A program made the position numbers and the translations under genes. A DNA stretch of 5,666 nucleotides from Pseudomonadota bacterium (lineage in GTDB: Bacteria > Pseudomonadota > Alphaproteobacteria > Rhizobiales > Xanthobacteraceae), in contig JAEXXW010000009.1 in the NCBI GenBank assembly GCA_023405565.1, positions 1-5,666 on the forward strand, in the 5' to 3' direction. Shown one piece after another: positions 1-5,533 of the stretch. The notes beneath the pieces are model-generated. The model saw only the letters and a list, made by a program, of their open reading frames with translations, was not told the origin of the DNA and did not search any database. The first letter of the stretch is position 1. Each line of letters opens with the position of its first letter.

Positions 1-544
1 TACCCACGGCGACAGCCATCAAGCCACTCGCATTGCTGTCGAAGCCAAGGGCGGTAGCGAAGTCCCCGCTCGCGTTGCTTAAGGCGCCATAGGCGGCGCC
101 GCCGTAGCCGCTGGCGGTGCTCAGTGCGCCGTTGGCGGTGGTATATTGTGCGCTGGCAGTCGAATCATAACCCGTTGCGGTGGCGTAATTGGTGAGGGCA
201 CTGCTCAAGATGCCTGAAGCATAACTATAATTGCCGGACGCCAGGCTTGAGGGGCCATAGGCCAAACTGGAATTGCCGCTCGCGATAGCGTTGGTGCCGC
301 AAGCCATGCCGCCGGACGCGCTTGCGCCGCCGCCGTCGACGCTGTTGCTGGCATTGACGCAGACGAATTGCGCCTGTGCGGGTGCATTGTCCGCCATGAT
401 TGCAGCCAGTGTGACGGCGACGAAGGCAAATGCCACTTTGCCAGCAACAGCGGCGCGCGGTTCTGAACGCCGGGCGATCCGGCTCACGGCCGGCATCACC
501 GCAACTGTATCGCTCCGCTTGTCCATCGCTTCACCTTGCGTCAT
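1..544 (-). CDS. Trimeric autotransporter adhesin (YadA/Hia class), N-terminal part, cut by left edge
   Basis: An open frame runs leftward from an ATG at 544 to the window edge (181 codons, no stop). Residues 1-58 look like an unusually long signal peptide: a charged N-region with several Arg, a hydrophobic core at about 33-51, and a likely cleavage after Ala58 in APAQA-QF. Long signal peptides are typical of type V secretion proteins. Residues 84-181 form seven successive 14-residue units fitting xxSxASGxxAxAxG, such as ALSNASGDFATALG, the hallmark of the YadA-like head left-handed beta-roll. Two cysteines (62, 82) flank a Gly/Ser-rich linker before the repeats. By family, the protein should trimerise on the cell surface and bind host or abiotic surfaces through its head, with a C-terminal beta-barrel anchor that lies outside the window. 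An ATG at 526 (residue 7), preceded by AAGGTGA, is an equally good start; the one at 544 has AGGA five bases upstream. Class is fairly certain; ligand unknown. Confidence 0.85.
   Translation of the reverse strand, partial: MTQGEAMDKRSDTVAVMPAVSRIARRSEPRAAVAGKVAFAFVAVTLAAIMADNAPAQAQFVCVNASNSVDGGGASASGGMACGTNAIASGNSSLAYGPSSLASGNYSYASGILSSALTNYATATGYDSTASAQYTTANGALSTASGYGGAAYGALSNASGDFATALGFDSNASGLMAVAVG
2..295 (-). repeat. Seven degenerate 42-bp units encoding YadA-head 14-residue repeats
   Basis: Within the adhesin, codons 84-181 divide into seven 14-codon units without insertions. In most of them Gly closes the unit, and Ser-x-Ala-Ser-Gly recurs at positions 3-7. The repeat is strong at protein level but diverged at DNA level, so it is an old array rather than a recently slipped one. 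It probably continues beyond the left edge. Confidence 0.8.
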
Positions 545-682
545 TCCAATCCTGCAGGCCGCGAAAGCACACGGCCCGCGCGCATCATAAAAGGAACGGC
601 GCTCGGCGACTGCGGTCCGGCGGCGTGGAAACTTGTCTGATCGTCCCAAAATGCAGGAATATTCTGCAGGAAACGGAACTGT
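545..682. promoter_or_regulatory. Divergent intergenic region between adhesin and AraC regulator
   Basis: This 138-bp gap must hold the promoter of araC (plus) and of the adhesin (minus). For the adhesin, TATGAT on the minus strand (584-589) is a good -10 match, but the -35 position has no clear partner. For araC, TTGTCT (633-638) and AATATT (658-663) are a weak pair with a long 19-base spacer. Two direct copies of TGCAGGAA lie at 652-659 and 665-672, and CCTGCAGG at 551-558 is a perfect palindrome sharing the TGCAGG core. The shared arrangement is compatible with common control by the AraC protein. Promoter assignments are tentative. Confidence 0.4.
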
Positions 683-1705
683 ATGGCGAAAGTCCCACAC
701 CTGCGCTTCGACACGGTAGACATGCCTGCTGCCGAACGGCTTGACCGCTACCGTGCGATTCTCACGCATTATGACGTGTCGCTTCCCGACGACGCTGCGC
801 TGGAAACCTTCGCGGCTCAGGCGGACGCTTGGCTGCTTGGCAGTCTGGTGGCGGCGTCCACCCGGATGGGGCCAGTTCGCTTCACTCGCTCCGCTGCAAA
901 GGTGAAGGCCGACGGTCGCAATTCGTTCGCCTTGTTGCTGCTCTGTCGCGGTGCCTGGAGCGGCGACATGGGCGGAGAATGGATATCGGCTGGGCCGGGA
1001 CAGGTGCTCGTGCTCGATCTGACGCGGCCCTTCGACGGCATCGCCTCTGCGACTGACACGATCAGCTTCGATGTCGAGCGCGATGCGATTGCAAATGCTG
1101 CGCCAGCCGGCCTCGATCTGCACGGGCTCGTCCTCGACGGCGCCGCCGGTCGCGTTCTCGCCGATCATATGACGTTGCTGCGACGAAAGTTGCCGACGAT
1201 GGATGAGGGGGAGGCGCCGGAGCTGGTTCAGGCCACTCTCGGATTGTTGCGTGGATGTTTTACCATGGCCTCGCGGCCGCGCGAGCAGGGGCTCTCCCGG
1301 CACGACATCGAAATCGCCCACCGCGCCAGCCGATATATCGATCAGAACCTGTCCAGCCGTGACCTGTCAGTGGCCACTCTCTGCCGCAAGATCGGTGTCT
1401 CGCGGTCGGCGCTCTACCGCGCTTTCACACCGCTGGCGGGTGTCGCCGATTATATCCGCGCGCGGCGGCTTGAGGCGATCCATGTGCTGCTTGAGGATGC
1501 GGGTGAGGACCGCTGGAATGCAGAGATCGCCGCCGAGTTCGGCTTCGTGAGCCAAGCCCATTTCAGCCGCAGCTTCCGCCAGCGCTTCGGCTATTCGCCG
1601 CGTGCGGCACGTGGCGGAGACATGGCCTTGCGGGAGCTGGCGCCGGCGATGAGTGCGGAAGGAAATCCGGAATTGTTCCGCGAGTGGATCGGAAATCTTG
1701 GCTGA
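683..1705 (+). CDS. AraC-family transcriptional regulator
   Basis: A 340-residue cytoplasmic DNA-binding regulator. The C-terminal region (about 208-310) is a full AraC/XylS double helix-turn-helix. The first HTH is around LSVATLCRKIGVSRSALYRAF (228-248). The second is around EIAAEFGFVSQAHFSRSF (281-298), ending in the classic RFGYSP signature at 301-306. The N-terminal 200 residues look like the AraC_binding_2 type sensor domain found in many alphaproteobacterial regulators; no ligand can be read from it. The ATG at 683 has AGGA about 10 bases upstream, inside the second TGCAGGAA copy. A Met at residue 14 is an alternative start. It is divergent from the adhesin gene, a common layout for a regulator and its target, though here the target is inferred. 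Its stop lies 3 bp from the stop of the convergent membrane cNMP gene. Family certain, regulon unknown. Confidence 0.93.
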   Translation: MAKVPHLRFDTVDMPAAERLDRYRAILTHYDVSLPDDAALETFAAQADAWLLGSLVAASTRMGPVRFTRSAAKVKADGRNSFALLLLCRGAWSGDMGGEWISAGPGQVLVLDLTRPFDGIASATDTISFDVERDAIANAAPAGLDLHGLVLDGAAGRVLADHMTLLRRKLPTMDEGEAPELVQATLGLLRGCFTMASRPREQGLSRHDIEIAHRASRYIDQNLSSRDLSVATLCRKIGVSRSALYRAFTPLAGVADYIRARRLEAIHVLLEDAGEDRWNAEIAAEFGFVSQAHFSRSFRQRFGYSPRAARGGDMALRELAPAMSAEGNPELFREWIGNLG

Positions 1706-1708
1706 ACT

Positions 1709-2377
1709 TCAGGTCGCGCGCTCTACGGCCGCCAGACGGCCCATCAGGGTCGCGATCTGCCGATCACGCTGGGCGATGCCGTCTTCCATGCGGCGGATGT
1801 TGTCGAACAGCCGCGCGGTGGTGAGGCGCAGGAAGTACATGCCGAATTTCGGATTCTGGAAATAAAGCTGCTCGAGCCGGTCATAGCCGATTGTCAGCAG
1901 CACCGTGTCCTCGACGCATTCGACTGTCTGCGTGCGACGCTTGTCAGGCGCGAGGAAGCCGAGTTCGCCAACAACGGCACCGCTCTCCAGCACCATGTCG
2001 ATCTCGCGCAAACGTAGTTTGCCTGACACGACGAAATACATGCTGTCGGCTTTGTCGTCCTTGCGAAACAGGATGTCGCCGGCCTTGTGCTCCTGCTTGT
2101 TGGTGAAGGGCTTGATCCAGTCGAGCGATGAATCGTCCTTGTTCGCGACCTTGATCTTGCGGATCAGGTTGATCATCTCGTAGAGGCGCAACGAGTTGAT
2201 CGGCAGCAGGATCGCGTGCTGCACCAGCATTGGATAAACGCCATACGAGTATCCAAAGAAGATCGAGACGACGTTGTGGGCGATGCCGGTGATGCGCAGC
2301 GGGATCATGGTTTGCATCGCAAGCATGGCGACGCCAAGAGCGGCGTTGAAATAGCCGATCCCTTCGATCAGGGTCAT
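1709..2377 (-). CDS. Membrane-anchored cyclic-nucleotide-binding protein, Popeye-like (paralogue 1)
   Basis: A 222-residue protein from the ATG at 2377. Three hydrophobic segments lie at about 7-23, 26-44 and 47-62, with the conserved block TMIPLRITGIAHN across helices 1-2. A cyclic-nucleotide-binding fold follows (about 88-185). Its phosphate-binding cassette reads GELGFLAPDKRRTQT (137-151), keeping the Glu138 and Arg148 expected for cNMP contact. The C-terminus (about 192-220) is charged and probably a short coiled coil. There is no helix-turn-helix, so it is not a Crp/Fnr transcription factor. About half its residues match the upstream paralogue. Eukaryotic Popeye proteins share the layout of three helices plus a cAMP-binding domain; by analogy this is a cAMP or cGMP sensor on the inner membrane. 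An in-frame TTG at 2449 would add 24 residues, but it has no ribosome site, and the added stretch has no hydrophobic match in the paralogue. Start uncertain; partner unknown. Confidence 0.8.
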   Translation of the reverse strand: MTLIEGIGYFNAALGVAMLAMQTMIPLRITGIAHNVVSIFFGYSYGVYPMLVQHAILLPINSLRLYEMINLIRKIKVANKDDSSLDWIKPFTNKQEHKAGDILFRKDDKADSMYFVVSGKLRLREIDMVLESGAVVGELGFLAPDKRRTQTVECVEDTVLLTIGYDRLEQLYFQNPKFGMYFLRLTTARLFDNIRRMEDGIAQRDRQIATLMGRLAAVERAT

Positions 2378-2397
2378 GGATGACAATGTCCGAAAAG

Positions 2398-2427
2398 GTA
2401 TAATTGGGGAAATGCGACAAGCTGCAA
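2398..2427 (-). promoter_or_regulatory. Possible promoter for paralogue 1
   Basis: On the minus strand TTGCAG (2422-2427) and TTATAC (2398-2403) are separated by 18 bases, a passable sigma-70-like pair ending about 20 bases before the ATG at 2377. If real, it gives the second gene its own promoter and excludes the TTG start at 2449. The -35 hexamer overlaps an arm of the inverted repeat described nearby. Matches of this quality also occur by chance. Confidence 0.25.
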
Positions 2428-2512
2428 GCAGCTCATGACGCTTAGACAACAGATATGTGACAATGATATGAATATCGGCCGGAATCCGGCCGATATCAAC
2501 AGCTTGCAGCTT
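2419..2512. repeat. Nested inverted repeats between the two cNMP-binding genes
   Basis: The outer arms AAGCTGCAAGC (2419-2429) and GCTTGCAGCTT (2502-2512) are exact reverse complements, 11 bp each. Inside them, 2472-2496 is a 12-bp perfect inverted repeat, ATATCGGCCGGA and TCCGGCCGATAT, around a single central A. The outer right arm overlaps the stop codon of the upstream gene. In the transcript the region could fold into a long stem carrying a strong inner GC-rich hairpin. Function is unknown: terminator, mRNA-stability element or operator are all possible. Confidence 0.75.
2472..2496 (-). terminator. Strong hairpin after paralogue 2, possible terminator or attenuator
   Basis: The 12-bp-arm palindrome starts 14 bases after the stop of the upstream cNMP gene, the usual place for an intrinsic terminator. 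Downstream on the minus strand the sequence is TCATATCATTGTC, without a run of T. It is therefore not a canonical Rho-independent terminator; it may cause partial read-through or protect the 3' end of the first message. The centre is so tight that a real RNA hairpin would open two base pairs to form a loop. Confidence 0.4.
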
Positions 2513-3203
2513 ATGGGGCCGTCGGCCGATAGGAGTCCTGCAACGCCGCGTTGCGCAGCGATTCGATTTCCGCCTGCATCCGCTTCATGTTCTCGAACAG
2601 ACGCCTGGTGCTGAGCTGCATGAAGAAATATCCGAATTTCGGATTCTGGAAGAAGAGCTGGCGCACCTGATCATAGGTGATGACAAGCAATTGTCCGCCA
2701 TCGACGCAGACCGCCGATTGCGTGCGGGCCTTGTCCGGCGACAGCATGCCGAGTTCGCCGACCACTTCGCCGGGCGAAATGGCAATACCGAGTTCGGGGA
2801 TATGCAGGCTGCCCGACATGACAAAGATGATTTCCTTCGCTTCGTCGCCCTTTCGGAAAATCACTTCGCCCGGGTTCATTGTCGTGGTCGAGGTGAAAGG
2901 CTTGATCCAGTTCATGTCGAGATCGCCTTGCGTCGCTTTCTCGACTTCGCGCACCAGCGACAGCATCTGGTTCAGCCGGAAGATGTTCAGCGGCAGCAAG
3001 GCAAGGTGAAGGACCAGAAGCGGATAAGCGGGATTCAGATAACCATAGGCAATGAAGAAGACATTGCTGGCGATGCCGACGATGCGCAGCGGGATCATCG
3101 TCTTCATCGAGAAGGTCAAGAACACAAGGAAGGCGGCGATATAGCCCAGAATTTCCGCAAAGCGGAGATGCGTGACATAGCCGAGAAAGTCGGCGACATG
3201 CAT
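2511..3203 (-). CDS. Membrane-anchored cyclic-nucleotide-binding protein, Popeye-like (paralogue 2)
   Basis: A 230-residue protein from the ATG at 3203. Three predicted membrane helices lie at about 16-32, 36-55 and 58-75; the second begins in the block KTMIPLRIVGIASN and the third contains LLVLHLALLPLNIFRL. A linker with NWIKPFT (98-104) leads into a cyclic-nucleotide-binding beta-roll (about 98-195). Its cassette GELGMLSPDKARTQSA (149-164) keeps Glu150 and Arg160. The motif FFQNPKFGYFFMQL (184-197) is shared almost exactly with the paralogue and resembles the N-x-x-F-x-x-Y/F region ending Popeye domains. No helix-turn-helix is present. The likely role is sensing cAMP or a similar nucleotide at the inner membrane; output unknown. 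Upstream of the ATG the minus strand has GGGG at seven bases' spacing, preceded by eight T. A TTG at 3236 would add 11 residues but has no ribosome site. The gene lies upstream of paralogue 1, 133 bp away. Confidence 0.82.
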   Translation of the reverse strand: MHVADFLGYVTHLRFAEILGYIAAFLVFLTFSMKTMIPLRIVGIASNVFFIAYGYLNPAYPLLVLHLALLPLNIFRLNQMLSLVREVEKATQGDLDMNWIKPFTSTTTMNPGEVIFRKGDEAKEIIFVMSGSLHIPELGIAISPGEVVGELGMLSPDKARTQSAVCVDGGQLLVITYDQVRQLFFQNPKFGYFFMQLSTRRLFENMKRMQAEIESLRNAALQDSYRPTAP

Positions 3204-3495
3204 TTCGAAACCCCAAAAAAAAGAAACGGCAATCAAAAAAGCGATGCACAGATTTGACGACAGCCATTACGGCCGAATGGGCGGTAAATTGACTGCCTTC
3301 TGCCCGGCATTCAACGGAAATGTGCTGTAGCTTCGGACCCAGGCGCAGGGCCGGTTGCACGGCCGGCGGCGCTCAGCCGCGGGATGTCAAAAGGGCCGCC
3401 AGTCCGAAATCGATTGCGCATATATGCTGATTTCTCTACCTAACCATCAACGCGGCCGGCAGTGAAAACGATAGCCGCAATGGGAGGTTACCAGG
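3204..3495. other. 292-bp intergenic region between divergent cNMP and Bug-receptor genes
   Basis: No convincing gene is present. The stretch must carry promoters for both directions. Near the minus-strand gene are two homopolymer runs, A8 (3215-3222) and A6 (3235-3240). An imperfect palindrome, GCGGTAAATTGACTGC (3281-3296, 12 of 16 positions symmetric), could be an operator. Two small GC hairpins stand back to back: GGCCG/CGGCC (3349-3353 with 3360-3364) and GCGGC/GCCGC (3366-3370 with 3376-3380). TTGCGC (3414-3419) with weak downstream hexamers could be the plus-strand promoter, but I could not find a clear -10. Confidence 0.5.
3482..3487 (+). promoter_or_regulatory. Ribosome binding site of the Bug-type receptor gene
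   Basis: GGGAGG sits eight bases before the ATG at 3496. It is the strongest Shine-Dalgarno in the window and fixes this start, which also yields a proper signal peptide. Confidence 0.8.
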
Positions 3496-4455
3496 ATGCG
3501 GAAGCTTGTCTGCGCGGCTTTGTCGATGATGGTGCTGATGGGGTCCGCAGTCGCTGACGACTATCCCTCCGGCCCCGTCACTGTTGTTGTCCCCCTTGCA
3601 CCTGGCGGTGTCGCCGACCTCGTCGGGCGGACAATTTCAGCTCCCATGCAGAAGGTGCTTGGCAAACCCGTCTTGATCGAGAACCGGCCTGGTGGGGGCG
3701 GTGCAATGGGCGCGTCCGGTGTGTCGCGCAGTACGCCGGACGGACAGACCTTGCTGCTGGCCCTGTCGCCGGTGCTGGCGCTCCCCGAAATGGACCGGAT
3801 CGCCGGTCAGAAGCCGTCTTATGAATTGTCCGACCTCGTGCCGCTCGCCCGCCTGACGGCCGATCCGTTTGTGGTTCTGGTGCGCCCCGATTCACCGTTC
3901 AAGTCGATGGCCGATGTCGTCGAGGAGGCAAAGCGCAAGCCCAATGCCGTCTCGTTCGCCTCGTCCGGCACGCGCGGTTCGATCCATTTCGCAGTTGCGC
4001 TCGTCGAGCGGGCCGCCAATGTCAATTTCCTGCACGTGCCTTATCGCGGCGGTGGTCCGGCCGTGACGGCCCTGTTGTCCAAGGACGTCGATTTCACGCT
4101 GGCCGCGCCCAGCGTCGCATCGGAGTTCGTCCAGAGCGGTCAGCTGCGTGCGATCGCACGGAGCGGTGGCGATCCTTTGCCGCGCTATCCCGATCTGAAG
4201 AGTTTCAAGGAGCAGGGCATCGATGCCGAATATCTCTTGTGGTCGGCGCTCTATGCACCGGCGGCAACGCCGAAAGCCGTGCAGGAGAAGCTGAAGGCCT
4301 CGTTGCGCACGATCTTCGCCGATGAGGACTTCAGGAAGAATGCCGCCAAAGCCGGGCTTGATCTGAGCATGTTGCAAGGCGACGAACTGAAGGCGTTCCA
4401 CGACAAAGAGGTTGTGACGACCAACGAGGTCGTGCATCTCCTCGGCAAGATCTGA
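3496..4455 (+). CDS. Bug/TctC-family periplasmic solute-binding receptor
   Basis: A 319-residue protein of normal length for the tripartite tricarboxylate transporter receptor family. Residues 1-20 are a Sec signal peptide with cleavage after AVA, giving a mature start at DDYPSGPV. Family hallmarks follow in order: TVVVPLAPGGVADLVGR (29-45), GKPVLIENRPGGGGAMGA (56-73), PDGQTLLLA (81-89), VSFASSGTRGSIHF (152-165), LHVPYRGGGPAV (179-190) and the late ALYAPAATPK (251-260). These proteins bind small carboxylates or aromatic acids in the periplasm and pass them to TctA/TctB membrane subunits. No such subunits are in view, which is usual for Bug genes: they are often orphans. No lipobox is seen, so it should be soluble. 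It lies 18 bp before the FAH-family gene on the same strand, probably one transcript, suggesting that the ligand or its product feeds that enzyme. Ligand not predictable. Confidence 0.93.
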   Translation: MRKLVCAALSMMVLMGSAVADDYPSGPVTVVVPLAPGGVADLVGRTISAPMQKVLGKPVLIENRPGGGGAMGASGVSRSTPDGQTLLLALSPVLALPEMDRIAGQKPSYELSDLVPLARLTADPFVVLVRPDSPFKSMADVVEEAKRKPNAVSFASSGTRGSIHFAVALVERAANVNFLHVPYRGGGPAVTALLSKDVDFTLAAPSVASEFVQSGQLRAIARSGGDPLPRYPDLKSFKEQGIDAEYLLWSALYAPAATPKAVQEKLKASLRTIFADEDFRKNAAKAGLDLSMLQGDELKAFHDKEVVTTNEVVHLLGKI

Positions 4456-4457
4456 TC

Positions 4458-4465
4458 GAGAGAAG
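4458..4465 (+). promoter_or_regulatory. Ribosome binding site of the FAH-family gene
   Basis: The purine run GAGAGAAG begins two bases after the receptor gene's stop and lies eight bases before the ATG at 4474. It is only a moderate match, in keeping with a downstream gene in an operon. Confidence 0.5.
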
Positions 4466-4473
4466 CGAGCGAC

Positions 4474-5415
4474 ATGCGAATTGTAAATTACCATGCCGAT
4501 GGTGCGACACGCCTCGGCGTCATCAAGGACGACGCCGTTATCGATCCACGCCGTGTGGCGGGAGAGGACCCCAATGGCTGGTTCGCTGACACGATCAGCC
4601 TGATCCGGGGCGGAGACGATGCCATGGCCGCTCTGCGGCAGGTCGTTGCCAAGGCCGACACGAAAGCGTCGCTGCGCCTTGCCGATGTGCGGCTGGCCGC
4701 GCCGATCATGCCCAGCACGATCCTGTGCAGCGGCAGCAACTATCACGATCACAACGCGGAAAAGCTCAATACCGGGATCAGCGGCAAGGAGCCGGAATTC
4801 TTCATCAAGACCAGCGATTGCGTGATCGGTCCGGAAGACGACATCGTCTACGATCCGACGCTCAGCAAGAAGATCGATTGCGAAACCGAGCTGGCAGTGG
4901 TGATCGGCAAGCCGGGACGTCACATCCCGGTCGAGCGCGCGCTGGACCATGTGTTCGGCTACACGATCGTCAACGACGTCACCGCGCGCGATCGTCAGGT
5001 TCGGCGGAGCGGCGATTTCGTCTGGTACGAGCTCGGACGCAGCAAGGCCTTCGAGACCAGCGCGCCGCTCGGCCCATGCATCACGACGGCCGATGAACTG
5101 GGCGATCCGCAAAAGCTCAATCTCAAGACACGGATCAACGGCGAATTGCGCCAGTCATCGAATACGGAATTGATGATCTGGAGCTGCGCCGATCTCGTGC
5201 ATTTCTTCTCGATCAACTTCACCCTGAAGCCGGGCATGGTCATCATCACCGGCACACCGGCGGGTACGGCCTGGTCGACGGACAAGGAACTGGGCGGCAA
5301 GTGGAAGCCGGCGCCGGGCCTTGTGCCGGCGACACGCTATTGTGAGCCGGGTGACGTGATCGAGAGCGAGATCGAGAAGATCGGCGTCCTGCGCAACAAG
5401 GTCGTCCACGTCTGA
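4474..5415 (+). CDS. Fumarylacetoacetate hydrolase (FAH) family enzyme
   Basis: A 313-residue cytoplasmic enzyme. Residues 1-75 are the small N-terminal FAA-hydrolase domain; about 80-312 is the catalytic FAH fold. Visible signatures are CSGSNYHDHNAE (85-96), with the usual catalytic His; IDCETELAVVIGK (134-146), whose Glu137 and Glu139, with Asp168 of NDVTARDRQ, should bind Mg or Mn; GRSKAFETSAPLGP (188-201); and IITGTPAGT (257-265). These enzymes cleave or hydrate 2-oxo acid or acylpyruvate compounds in aromatic-acid and related catabolism, including isomerase/decarboxylase, hydratase, acylpyruvase and ureidoglycolate-lyase branches; which one applies here cannot be read. The loop after the TGTPAG motif (266-288, Trp- and Pro-rich) is longer than in many members and may shape the substrate pocket. 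Residues near the metal site are intact, so it should be active. Pairing with the Bug receptor suggests uptake plus breakdown of an organic acid. Confidence 0.92.
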   Translation: MRIVNYHADGATRLGVIKDDAVIDPRRVAGEDPNGWFADTISLIRGGDDAMAALRQVVAKADTKASLRLADVRLAAPIMPSTILCSGSNYHDHNAEKLNTGISGKEPEFFIKTSDCVIGPEDDIVYDPTLSKKIDCETELAVVIGKPGRHIPVERALDHVFGYTIVNDVTARDRQVRRSGDFVWYELGRSKAFETSAPLGPCITTADELGDPQKLNLKTRINGELRQSSNTELMIWSCADLVHFFSINFTLKPGMVIITGTPAGTAWSTDKELGGKWKPAPGLVPATRYCEPGDVIESEIEKIGVLRNKVVHV

Positions 5416-5533
5416 CGTGAACGGCGGCTGCGGTGCTTGTGACGGCGCCGCGCCTCCGCGTCGCTCGGTGTTCTTCAGATTGATGTGGCTCGCATCGAGG
5501 ATGGCGGAGCGCAGCGATCAACAAAGGAATGCC
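5416..5533. other. 118-bp intergenic region before the right-edge gene
   Basis: No gene is supported. A loose GC-rich pairing (GCGGC near 5425 with GCCGC near 5447) could form a weak hairpin after the FAH-family gene, but it has a long loop and no T run. I found no clear -35/-10 pair for the following gene. Confidence 0.3.
5523..5528 (+). promoter_or_regulatory. Ribosome binding site of the right-edge gene
   Basis: AAAGGA lies five bases before the ATG at 5534. An earlier ATG at 5529 is in another frame and stops after two codons, so 5534 is the start. Confidence 0.6.

Noticed and set aside
273..744. Plus-strand frames opposite the adhesin start and across the divergent gap
   Set aside because: They overlap the adhesin signal peptide and head repeats in antisense, and their translations look compositionally random (Ala/Arg-rich). 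The minus-strand frame has signal peptide and repeats that explain the region.
1727..1741. Small hairpin GGCCG-ccaga-CGGCC after the araC stop
   Set aside because: It has only 5 bp of stem, lies inside the coding end of the convergent gene and has no T run, so it is too weak to call a terminator.
1944..2420. Second minus-strand frame over paralogue 1, and similar frames at 2585-2824 and 2671-3360 over paralogue 2
   Set aside because: They are Arg/His/Asp-rich out-of-frame shadows of genes with clear membrane and nucleotide-binding domains.
1709..3203. Crp/Fnr-type transcription factors as the identity of the two cNMP-binding genes
   Set aside because: Both end in a short charged helix instead of a helix-turn-helix, and both begin with three membrane segments.
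3892..5112. Long minus-strand open frame of 406 codons opposite the Bug receptor and FAH-family genes
   Set aside because: It lies antisense to two well-recognised genes in GC-rich DNA, where the opposite strand is often free of stops. Its translation is low-complexity in character with no recognisable domain and no ribosome site.
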